The translations under genes were made by a program, and so were the position numbers. A stretch of 64,000 bases of DNA from Siphonodentalium dalli (lineage: Eukaryota > Mollusca > Scaphopoda > Gadilida > Siphonodentaliidae): contig CP136061.1 of the NCBI GenBank assembly GCA_032622095.1, positions 118,494,754 through 118,558,753 of the forward strand. The letters run 5' to 3'. The notes beneath the pieces were generated by a model. It searched no databases, was not told the DNA's origin, and worked only from the letters and a program-made list of their open reading frames with translations. Each line of letters starts with the position of its first letter. The first letter of the stretch is position 1. Shown here piece after piece: positions 1 through 9,865 of the stretch.

Positions 1-933
1 AAAGTATTTTTCAGGGCATATGAAGCCTTTTTATCAATGTTTCGTGCATTTGTCAAGCTATCTGATACCTAATTCCAAATTACGTAGACAGAATTTGGAA
101 GCACGAATGAGCCATGTGCGTTTAGAATTAAGGGGTCGCTCTGTTTCACATTCGAACCAGTGTTCACACTATGGGGAAACTTGGCTTTTAAATGGACCGG
201 AAACCACTCTCAACCACTGGTGTTATGCAGCTTGTGTGTATGTGCGTACCTATAATAACTATTTACTATTTAGCAAGTATAGTTAAATGATAAAGGAATA
301 TGATAAATTCACGTCTTAGAATATATATCTCTAAATTAGATTAGTGAAGTAAATTAGCGTTTTTTCTTGTGAAAATTGTGCCGTGCAGGAAGCGGTGCAT
401 GTCATTGGTCGATTGGTCGGCGTGAAGTTTTAATAACCCATTTCTACAATAATATTAGTGAACAAAACTATGGCAAATATTTTGTGAACATGCAGGGGGT
501 GGAGGTCAGCCATCCATCTTCCTCGATTACCGTCAGGCATTTGAAATATGTTAGTTGAATCAGAGAAACATCGCTTTCAAACGGGCAATGGACGCAAAAA
601 GGTCAAACTCACCCGCTCTGTGGAGCCTATTTTTCTGACTTGCGAGCTATTTCTGTAACTAGGGAGCAGGTCAGGTCATAATTACAACACAAGTGAATGC
701 TTTAATAAGTATACACAACACATACCTGTCCGGTTTATTTTGTGAAACAACCACAGCATCTCGAATAAAAATATGTATTAGCCATATAGGTGATTATGCA
801 TACCATGAGGTATCTGTGTCGACTAGAGACACATACGATAGAATATGGTAGATGTAAACAAGTAACGCTCTTTATTATTTCGTGATAAAATAACTCGGGA
901 CCAGACGATTCTTGGATAACTTGACACAAGCTA

Positions 934-1465
934 TTAGATAGGTACGGGCGGCGTTCGTTGCAGAAATATTAATATTTGTTCAAATCGCCATCACCAGAAG
1001 GAATATTAAAAAATATATATAGTTTTGTTCATATGCCAAACATAATCAGCGCGTAAATAGTATATTGTCGTCAAGACGTACGATGGTGTACGTAAACAAG
1101 AGCCTGCTCGTGTTACAGAAGTTTTGCTTCTGTTTACATAACACAGTGCAATTCTATTGGTTAATCACACATAAATGATATAAACGCTCTTTATTATTTC
1201 CATATCAGGAAAACAGTAACAAAGAACGCTCTTTATGTTTACCATATCCGGATCTAAACAAAAGCCAGGTTCTGTAACGTTGTTTGCTTTCGTTTACATA
1301 ACAAATGAAAAACATTTGACAATAACATACTGTTTATGCCATATTTCTGATTGGTATAAGAACAAGGTATGTCTATATTTTACTATTATTTCTGCTTATG
1401 GCGGTTTTTGACGGAGGTGAATATTTTAACAGCATACTCACCCCCAACGCTGCCCGTATCTTTAA
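934..1465 (+). mobile_element. TTAA-type MITE, family AAAGGCACGGGC, copy in long repeat 1
   Basis: The right end reads ACGGGCAGCGTTGGGGG in reverse complement next to TTAA (1462-1465). The left end reads GGTACGGGCGGCGTTCG with the TTAA decayed to TTAG. The same element stands alone at 53926-54450 and, inverted, at 61394-61895, each with intact TTAA at both ends, which fixes the borders. It contains the paired AAAGAGCG module (1185-1234). TTAA target sites are the hallmark of piggyBac-type transposition. No transposase is encoded. Confidence 0.75.
1181..1253 (+). repeat. Paired CGCTCTTT module, 42-bp spacing
   Basis: CGCTCTTT occurs at 1185 and 1227, exactly 42 bp apart. Each copy is followed by a T/A-rich stretch and CCATATC(A/C)GGA, so this is a dimer of a 42-bp unit. 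The same dimer is present at 5157/5199 and, changed, at 54167/54208 and 61622/61664 in the same MITE family. It also occurs in sequence outside that family (see findings). Its function is unknown. Confidence 0.8.
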
Positions 1466-1908
1466 GGGGTGCCTTTTTCACTCGCATTGGGTGAATGGGC
1501 AAAAATATAAAAGTCTCTAAAATATCGCTACAAAGAAGAATATGGAGAAATAGATAAACTGCTGTCATATTCATTGTTGATAGTTCCCTAATAACGGAAT
1601 TTCGCGTGTTGAAATCAGTGTTATGTACACAAAACTGTTACAGTGATTTGTCCTTCAAACGCACTAATCGCATATATAGTAAGTTAAAAATATTTTGGCC
1701 TGAATAGGATTTTCACAATATTGTTCAATGATTTGACCTATTCCCGTGTTTACTGACACATTTGTATTATTGGGTTTATAAGGTTAGAAGGTACTATAAA
1801 TGTTTTTCCATATATATATATTGGCCTCACGGTTAACGTTTTGACACGGCCACGCTAAATTCGCCAGTTCCAAAGTGTATTCAGTAATGTCCTAAATAAT
1901 CGACCCCT

Positions 1909-2067
1909 AAACCACAGCAGAATGATGGAAACATTTCAGGATTTAGTCGGAAATATGGCTTGCTGCCATTAATCTGAAAGCTCTCGGTGAGAGCTTTCCG
2001 GTGAATATCAACAAGCCATATTTACGACTAAATCCTGAAAAACATTCCTATAATTCTGCTGTGGTTA
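1909..2067. repeat. Large imperfect hairpin in long repeat copy 1
   Basis: CCACAGCAGAAT at 1912 is answered by ATTCTGCTGTGG ending at 2064. Inside it, TTTCAGGATTTAGTCG and AAATATGGCTTG are answered by CAAGCCATATTT and CGACTAAATCCTGA. The arms are about 70 bp around a short loop that itself holds a small hairpin (GAAAGCTCTCGGTGAGAGCTTTC). The open frame 2001-2348 starts inside this hairpin and is probably not coding. Confidence 0.85.
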
Positions 2068-2525
2068 AAGGGTCATATACTTCGGGCATTACTGTAACTC
2101 TTAATGTCGTGAAGACCAAACCTTCCGACATCACATGCCACAGAGGAGTACTTCTCGAGCCACACAAATACCCAGCCACAATATCCCGGCATTATTTGGA
2201 TACCAACGCATTTCAGGATAGGAAACACCCGCATGTGTTCATGCCATGCATGGGTAATATATTTCTTGAATTTGTAAATTTGTTTGAAATATTATACAAC
2301 AATCGAGCGCCAGATTTGTTTAAAACTCGTATTCGAGATCCCCAGTAGAAACCAAAAGGGGTGTAATTCTACGTATTTAGTTCATTCTTGCCATGTGTTT
2401 GTATGTATGTCACATGGCATGGCTGAGAATAAACAGATATATAATATACATGAAAACCATTGTCAGAAATGGTAACGCCCTCAAGATCATATTATTAGGC
2501 ATATATCTCATATATATTTTTGAAG

Positions 2526-2580
2526 ACCTCTGTTTGTCTGTCTGTCTGTCTGTCTGTATGTCTGTCTGTATGTCATTTAT
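2526..2580 (+). repeat. (GTCT)n microsatellite with conserved 3' flank
   Basis: A run of TCTG/TGTC tetramers is followed within about 30 bp by CTCGACCGATCGGGACGAAA. The tract is shorter in copy 2 (6498-6541). The arrangement of a short tetranucleotide run followed by a CGACCGATC core is repeated at 42861-42960 in a different context. Confidence 0.85.
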
Positions 2581-3056
2581 ACAAATCTACGATTCTCGAC
2601 CGATCGGGACGAAACTTGGTACGTGTGTGTAGTTTGACCAGGCGGTGGACGTTGTCGTATTGGCGAGCCCGTGCGGCGCATGCGCAGACTAGACCTCGGA
2701 AACGGGTGGAGCTATCGACTTGAAATTTGCTATGTGAATGTATCTTGCCCCGGATACGAATTTATCGGGTCGCCGAGACCCTGCGACGCTCTACATTCTA
2801 ACTGAGACATGTTTCATACTTCATCATCAAAGTTAGCTGTTATATTGCATTGTGTTCCCGCCATAAAATCTTCAAGAGTGGCACAGCTATTGTTCATACC
2901 TAAACATCGAAAGCAATTAACGCGGTCATAAAAGTTACATACTGCAACAATGAGATATCCGCGAATACACATCCGCGAAAACCCGAAATGTGTTGTCCTG
3001 CGAGATACGGCCTGAGCAGCCTTACTACAATTTCCTAAAATAACTCGCATCGCGTG

Positions 3057-3684
3057 TCATTTTTTTCTCAATTTTAAGGGTAGTGTGACGTTTGTCAAGC
3101 TGCAGTGTGATTTACCACGTTCACAAGTACGTTTGGGCACATTTCTGTGTGTTTAAAAGGACGTTCTTTAATTTCAAATACTCGTGCAGGGTCAAAGCTT
3201 TCCTGCGGATACAGGCCAGCGGGATTTGTTAACACTGAGGCCTATGAAAATAATTTGGTGTATTGTAAACCTTTTGCCTCTTATGCTGTCTGATCAGGTA
3301 TAATGAGTAAACATTGATGATATAAATGAATAGCTTTATTCATTTTTATTTACTTTAATCATGGGTGTCATAACTGTCCATTTTCATCTTGAGCCAGTGG
3401 CGTTGGTACTTGGCAATGTGATCTGATGCAAAAGACGAAATTGTGAGTGTTGGTTTGTAACCGGGATTTATGAGAAGCATTATGCCTATATCCACACTAA
3501 TTAAACCCCAAGCCCTGACCTAAGTGTCATACATACTATAACAATGATGCTGAACACTTTGAGGCAATTATATTGCAGAAATGTTGTAAGAGGAAAAAAC
3601 TGTGACCACTTGGAAAAAAAGTGACTTTATTCGCAGCAGAACCACCCACCCACCCGGCCTACTGTATGGAAAAAAGTGAATGAA

Positions 3685-3716
<32 letters not shown>

Positions 3717-3789
3717 CGAGGTATCGAAATAGGTCGAAAAAATACTTGAACAATATTATATGTCCCAGAAAGACGCATTGAAATCATAA
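3057..3789. other. Spacer between the long repeats; poly-C tract, no gene seen
   Basis: This sequence is not shared with the region after copy 2. It contains a homopolymer run of about 24 C (3687-3710), which reads as poly-Gly on the minus strand and should not be taken as coding. I see no other structure. Confidence 0.7.
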
Positions 3790-3860
3790 GTCATAAAAAT
3801 ACGACTTTGAACAGGATATTTGGGTCCGGAATCAAAAACATCCATGTTCACGGCTTGCAA

Positions 3861-3920
3861 CAGAAAAGAGCGTTCCTTTTTAATCTGTTCCTGATACGGT
3901 AGACATAAAGAGCGCTTGTT
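3861..3920 (-). repeat. Paired AAAGAGCG module in 5' part of long repeat
   Basis: AAAGAGCG at 3865 and 3907 are 42 bp apart, with TTCCTGATACGGTAGACAT between them. This is the reverse complement of the 1181-1253 module and lies outside the nested MITE, so the long repeat carries the module twice. The diverged copy at 57510/57552 keeps the 42-bp spacing although the second word has decayed. Confidence 0.8.
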
Positions 3921-4905
3921 TCAGTTATGTGCGAAAAACTGAAAACAGCCGGCAAGTGATTGAGACAAATGGAAAGTATTTTTCAGGGCATATGAAGCCT
4001 TTTTATCAATGTTTCGTGCATTTGTCAAGCTATCTGATACCTACTTCCAAATTACGTAGACATAATTTGGAAGCACGAATGAGCCATGTGCGTTTAGAAT
4101 TAAGGGGTCGCTCTGTTTCACATTCGAACCAGTGTTCACACTATGGGGAAACTTGGCTTTTAAATGGACCGGAAACCACTCTCAACCACTGGTGTTATGC
4201 AGCTTGTGTGTATGTGCGTACCTATAATAACTATTTACTATTTAGCAAGTATAGTTAAATGATAAAGGAATATGATAAATTCACGTCTTAGAATATATAT
4301 CTCTAAATTAGATTAGTGAAGTAAATTAGCGGTTTTTCTTGTGAAAATTGTGCCGTGCAGGAAGCGGTGCATGTCATTGGTCGATTGGTCGGCGTGAAGT
4401 TTTAATAACCCATTTCTACAATAATATTAGTGAACAAAACTATGGCAAATATTTTGTGAACATGCAGGGGGTGGAGGTCAGCCATCCATCTTCCTCGATT
4501 ACCGTCAGGCATTTGAAATATGTTAGTTGAATCAGAGAAACATCGCTTTCAAACGGACAATGGACGCAAAAAGGTCAAACTCACCCGCTCTGTGGAGCCT
4601 ATTTTTCTGACTTGCGAGCTATTTCTGTAACTAGGGAGCAGGTCAGGTCATAATTACAACACAAGTGAATGCTTTAATAAGTATACACAACACATACCTG
4701 TCCGGTTTATTTTGTGAAACAACCACAGCATCTCGAATAAAAATATGTATTAGCCATATAGGTGATTATGCATACCATGAGGTATCTGTGTCGACCATAG
4801 ACACATACGATAGAATATGGTAGATGTAAACAAGTAACGCTCTTTATTATTTCGTGATAAAATAACTCGGGACCAGACGATTCTTGGATAACTTGACACA
4901 AGCTA

Positions 4906-5437
4906 TTAGATAGGCACGGGCGGCGTTCGTTGCAGAAATATTAATATTTGTTCAAATCGCCATCACCAGAAGGAATATTAAAAAATATATATTGTTTTGT
5001 TCATATGCCAAACATAATCAGCGCGTAAATAGTATATTGTCGTCAAGACGTACGATGGTGTACGTAAACAAGAGCCTGCTCGTGTTACAGAAGTTTTGCT
5101 TCTGTTTACATAACACAGCGCAATTCTATTGGTTAATCACACACAAATGATATAAACGCTCTTTATTATTTCCATATCAGGAAAACAGTAACAAAGAACG
5201 CTCTTTATGTTTACCATATCCGGATCTAAACAAAAGCCAGGTTCTGTAACGTTGTTTGCTTTCGTTTACATAACAAATGAAAAACACTTGACAATAACAT
5301 ACTGTTTATGCCATATTTCTGATTGGTATAAGAACAAGGTATGTCTATATTTTACTATTATTTCTGCTTATGGCGGTTTTTGACGGAGGTGAATATTTTA
5401 ACAGCATACTCACCCCCAACGCTGCCCGTATCTTTAA
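4906..5437 (+). mobile_element. TTAA-type MITE, family AAAGGCACGGGC, copy in long repeat 2
   Basis: This is the counterpart of 934-1465, offset 3,972 bp, with the CGCTCTTT pair at 5157 and 5199. It was duplicated together with its host repeat rather than inserted independently. Confidence 0.75.
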
Positions 5438-5883
5438 GGGGGGCCTTTTTCACTCGCATTGGGTGAATGGGTAAAAATATAAAAGTCTCTAAAACATCGC
5501 TACAAAGAAGAATATGGAGAAATAGATAAACTGCTGTCATATTCATTGTTGATAGTTCCCTAATAACGGAATTTCGCGTGTTGAAATCAGTGTTATGTAC
5601 ACAAAACTGTTACAGTGATTTGTCCTTCAAACGCACTAATCGCATATATAGTAAGTTAAAAATATTTTGGCCTGAATAGGATTTTCACAATATTGTTCAA
5701 TGATTTGACCTATTCCCGTGTTTACTGACACATTTGTATTATTGGGTTTATAAGGTTAGAAGGTACTATAAATGTTTTTCCATATATATATATTGGCCTC
5801 ACGGTTAACGTTTTGTCACGGCCACGCTAAATTCGCCAGTTCCAAAGTGTATACAGTAATGTCCTAAATAATCGACCCCTAAC

Positions 5884-6036
5884 CCACAGCAGAATGATGG
5901 AAACATTTCAGGATTTAGTCGGAAATATGGCTTGCTGCCATTAATCTGAAAGCTCTCGGTGAGAGCTTTCCGGTGAATATCAACAAGCCATATTTACGAC
6001 TAAATCCTGAAAAAAAATCCCATAATTCTGCTGTGG
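5884..6036. repeat. Large imperfect hairpin in long repeat copy 2
   Basis: Same structure as 1909-2067, from CCACAGCAG at 5884 to CTGTGG at 6036. A few changes in the right arm (near 6014-6022) differ from copy 1. Confidence 0.85.
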
Positions 6037-7034
6037 TTAAAGGGTCATATACTTCGGGCATTACTGTAACTCTTAATGTCTTGAAGACCAAACCTTCCGA
6101 CATCACATGCCACAGAGGAGTACTTCTCGAGCCACACAAATACCCAGCCACAATATCCCGGCATTATTTGGATACCAACGCGTTTCAGGATAGGAAACAC
6201 CCGCATTTGTTCATGCCATGCATGGGTAATATATTTCTTGAATTTGTAAATTTGTTTGAAATATTATACAACAATCGAGCGCCAGATTTGTTTAAAACTC
6301 GTATTCGAGATCCCCAGTAGAAACCAAAAGGGGTGTAATTCTACGTATTTAGTTCATTCTTGCCATGTGTTTGTATGTATGTCACATGGCATGGCTGAGA
6401 ATAAACAGATATATAATATACATGAAAACCATTGTCAGAAATGGTAACGCCCTCAAGATCATATTATTAGGCATATATCTCATATATATTTTGAAGACCT
6501 CTGTTTGTCTGTCTGTCTGTCTGTATGTCTGTCTGTATGTCATTTATACAAATCTACGATTCTCGACCGATCGGGACGAAACTTGGTACGTGTGTGTAGT
6601 TTGACCAGGCGGTGGACGTTGTCGTATTGGCGAGCCCGTGCGGCGCCCGCTTCGCGCATGCGCAGACTAGACCTCGGAAACGGGTGGAGCTATCGACTTG
6701 AAATTTGCTATGTGAATGTATCTTGCCCCGGATACGAATTTATCGGGTCGCCGAGCCCCTGCGACGCTCTAAATTCTAACTGAGACATGTTTCATACTTC
6801 ATCATCAAAGTTAGCTGTTATATTGCATTGTGTTCCCGCCATAAAATCTTCAAGAGTGGCACAGCTATTGTTCATACCTAAACATCGAAAGCAATTAACG
6901 CGGTCATAAAAGTGACATACTGCAACAATGAGATATCCGCGAATACACATCCGCGAAAACCCGAAATGTGTTGTCCTGCGAGATACGGCCTGAGCAGCCT
7001 TACTACAATTTCCTAAAATAACTCGCATCGCGTG

Positions 7035-8189
7035 AAACCTGAAACATTTCCTGTCAGATATCCCCATCATCCCATTGTCACGGCCATATCAGGGTAGCAG
7101 TATACACCCATAGGGCGTAATAATATCTCTGGAATAAAGCCGTCAACAACCCAAAGGAGGCGTTCCTATATCTCTCCGTTATACGACCCTTCGCGTGCTC
7201 CTTAGTTCTATCGACTGGTGTACGATTAGATGAAAAATCGGTAATTAGGAGGCAGCTAACTACATTTCCTGTATAATCCATTTTTCGTGAAATCATTGAG
7301 AAAAAAATAGATATAACTGGAATATATAATCCGTTTATGCCTGGATCGATTGTATCGACAGACAACGTGGCGCGAAAGATATCTAGATGGCACAAAATTG
7401 TTGTTTCAAATTACTATGTATCGCGACTGGTGTTTCCGTTCAAAAACAAGAAAATTGAATCGCAGACTACTTGACAAACATAGAACATGAACTTGGTGAC
7501 TTATGGCGTATGAATCATGTTAGCAATATTGACAAGTCATTCTCGCTTCTAAAGAAATAGGATTTCTATTGTCGCAGACATAGCTCCGGCTATTGGGGAA
7601 TGTATACGGTTCCAATCTTGGAGATTAGCTGTCCATTTAGAACCTTCAGTCTCGGGACGTGGTCAATATGTTATGAAAATCATTTAAAGGGCCGTATTAT
7701 CTGCAAGAATTAAAGCATCGGATTTGTGAGAGCTTATGTCGCGCCTCCAATATATATCATCGAAATATGTTGATAGCGCGGGGGGGGGGGCATTGCAAGA
7801 GGATGCCGTTTTTGCCTCTGGCAAGTTCAGTTTTACGTTAAAAACGAGTAAAGTTGTCTTGGAAATTTCATAATTTGAGCGCTCTTTATTATCTACCAAT
7901 TTTTTCCAGACGTAAGCATGAGCGCTCTTTATAAGAGACGGCCATTGTAATTATTGCTAGACTCAGTCTAGTAGGATGACATTGGTAACGTGTTCAAACT
8001 ATCTCTTGTGTAAGTAGATATCTGGCATTCAAAAACTCATGCTATTTGGTTCATCTGTCCCATCTGTTTTCTGGAATACATATCGGACAGCGTATCTTTA
8101 AGAGGGGGAACATTTGAATGGGGAATTCAGTGTTAATTTTTTAGAAAGGATTGTGCAAACCTTACAAATCGCAGGTGACCATAGCATAC
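7035..8189. other. No gene seen; poly-G tract and one AAAGAGCG module
   Basis: A short poly-G run lies near 7780. CGCTCTTT occurs at 7880 and 7923 (43 bp apart), each preceded by GAG. No reading frame here resembles a known protein. Confidence 0.6.
7875..7935 (+). repeat. Paired CGCTCTTT module, 43-bp spacing, outside any recognised element
   Basis: CGCTCTTTATTAT at 7880 and CGCTCTTTATAA at 7923. The surrounding sequence is unlike the long repeat or the 934-1465 MITE, so this is an independent occurrence or a remnant too decayed to join to them. Confidence 0.65.
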
Positions 8190-8402
8190 CTTTTTTAGAA
8201 AGTTTGAAGACTTATCTAGTGACAACGCGAAGCGGAATTTTGATTTGCATCCCAGGTTGGATATTATTGGACACTGTGAAAAAGTAGGTCACCATTGTTT
8301 ATCATTGTTTATAAAAATTTCCATCAAATGTCACAAAACAAATCATAAAATGAAAAATCTGCGTTGCGTTGTCACTAGATATATGCTCAAACATTCCAAC
8401 AA
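8190..8402. mobile_element. Probable small MITE with about 40-bp TIRs
   Basis: TATCTAGTGACAACGCGAAG near 8213 is inverted at CTGCGTTGCGTTGTCACTAGATA (8361-8383). The similarity continues outward (AGAAAGTTTGAAGAC against the complement of CTCAAACATTCC). About 210 bp in total. I could not define a target-site duplication. Confidence 0.5.
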
Positions 8403-9410
8403 GACATGAAGTATTATTCTATGGTTAGTAAATATTGAATAATCTTGTCTTGAAAATTAACACTTTAAATGTTGACACTTTACCTCACTCTTACGATGTT
8501 GAAAAGTCATTAGCACCGTTGTAAGTCAAATGGTTGAGCTAAAGTTGAAATGTGTTCATGTGGTAAGTTGTTTCAATGCACTTGACCACAGTAACTGTAT
8601 GACAACGGGACATGCAATAAAATAATTAGATTAGACAATTAGGTGGTATTGGTGCAAATGTCTCATAATTGTGAAAGTGTGGTAGTTACGATATGCGGTA
8701 AATCCAATGGTACATGTATAGTTCTATTTTCTGAATAAATTGGCTCAGTTTGTGAAGTATAATTATATCATAACTTTGCATTATTTTAATGAAACTAACT
8801 GAAACTAAAAGTATATAATTACCACCAATCTTATCGATTGGGTAACAAATGTCGATGCTCAGACTGTAGCACATATCATAATATAATAGTATTCATCCCC
8901 AATTTAACATTTATTACACTTTGTGCAGAATCTACCATAAATTTGTATGTATCTTTCTATACGACCCTGTTTCAATCGGTCAGCGTTGATTTGAACATCT
9001 GTATTTCATAAAATGTCAGAGCGTCTGCTCTGGGTAATTTCATGTCAATGCATTACAGAACATATACTAGATTTATAAAACAACAGACCTGGGCAAACAT
9101 GGTTCCTTATATTTTGGTCATGAGTATCGGATAGACCAGACTATGCGATGCATTATTCACACGGGTGCGGCTCAGATCGTGATTTCCCGTATTTGCGTTC
9201 CTTCTAATGAACATTGATTCTCCAACCGGGATTTGTAGATTCATACAAAATTCATTCGGTTTCTACTATTATTAATGTAAAATCCACAAATGCAGAATGT
9301 CACCAATATTTCTGGCGCCGGGCATCATCGGAGAATATGGGGAAATATGCGCGCACGTTTAGTCTAGGTTATATATACGGGGTATGCCTGAAGTCGATGA
9401 TTATACTCAG
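8403..9410. other. No gene or repeat recognised
   Basis: AT-rich sequence without a recognisable frame. An open frame at 9214-9432 runs into the 35-bp repeat and has no recognisable domain. Confidence 0.5.
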
Positions 9411-9570
9411 CACTGTTTTACATACAAATTGATGTATATACTTTGCACTGTTTTACATACAAATTGATGTATATACTTTGCACTGTTTTACATACAAATT
9501 GATGTATATACTTTGCACTGTTTTACATACAAATTGATGTATATACTTTGCACTGTTTTACATACAAATT
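9411..9570 (+). repeat. 35-bp tandem repeat, about 4.6 copies
   Basis: A unit starting CACTGTTTTACATACAAATT and ending GTATATACTTTG begins at 9411, 9446, 9481, 9516 and 9551 (the last copy is partial). The copies are essentially identical, so the array is young. It lies just upstream of the large satellite but shares no sequence with it. Confidence 0.95.
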
Positions 9571-9865
9571 ACTTTGACAATTAAAGATTCCCTGTCTGAT
9601 TTCAGTGATTTCAGTGATAAAACTGCATTTTATTTACGTTTTCTATAACAGAAAAATAATTAGATCGTATCCATGAGCCCATTAACCCTTTATATACTAA
9701 TGCTCGCTGACGACTAGTTGTTTTCATTTGGGAGATAATAAGTTCAACAATAGGTCGTTTGTTGAACTTATTAGCTGAACATTTTCCACCATTGATCGTG
9801 AATCATTCTGCTCTTGTATTTTTTTTTATCTGTCGTCTACTTTTATTACCTGAACACCCCTCCAA

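Larger units (their letters stand above)
1..3056 (+). repeat. Long direct repeat, copy 1 (cut by window start)
   Basis: This block is repeated almost base for base at 3973-7034, with a constant offset of 3,972 bp up to the (GTCT)n tract and 3,978 bp after it. The differences are scattered single substitutions plus two small indels: the microsatellite length and a short GC-rich insert near 6646 in copy 2. Similarity stops abruptly at 3056, after a shared CGCGTG. Since copy 2 is repetitive to about 3790 (a diverged relative lies at 57455-57757), copy 1 probably begins upstream of the window. It carries a nested TTAA element (934-1465), a hairpin (1909-2067) and a microsatellite. No recognised protein is encoded. 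It could be a non-autonomous transposon or a segmental duplication. Confidence 0.93.
3790..7034 (+). repeat. Long direct repeat, copy 2
   Basis: Positions 3973-7034 match 1-3056. Positions about 3790-3972 belong to the same family, because 57455-57757 resembles 3790-4093 continuously. The copy holds the nested MITE (4906-5437), the hairpin (5884-6036) and the (GTCT)n tract. After 7034 it diverges from what follows copy 1. The two copies are too similar to be ancient, and their private substitutions argue against a simple assembly duplication. Confidence 0.93.

Noticed and set aside
1386-1574. Short frames present in both long-repeat copies (376, 735, 1386 and their counterparts)
   Set aside because: They are under 65 codons, have no domain, and are conserved only because the copies are nearly identical.
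3687-3710. Gly-rich minus-strand frame at 3568-3753
   Set aside because: The glycines come from a C homopolymer.
1-7034. LTRs of an LTR retrotransposon or provirus
   Set aside because: The direct repeats are about 3 kb with only 0.9 kb between them, no TG...CA ends, no primer-binding site and no gag/pol sequence.
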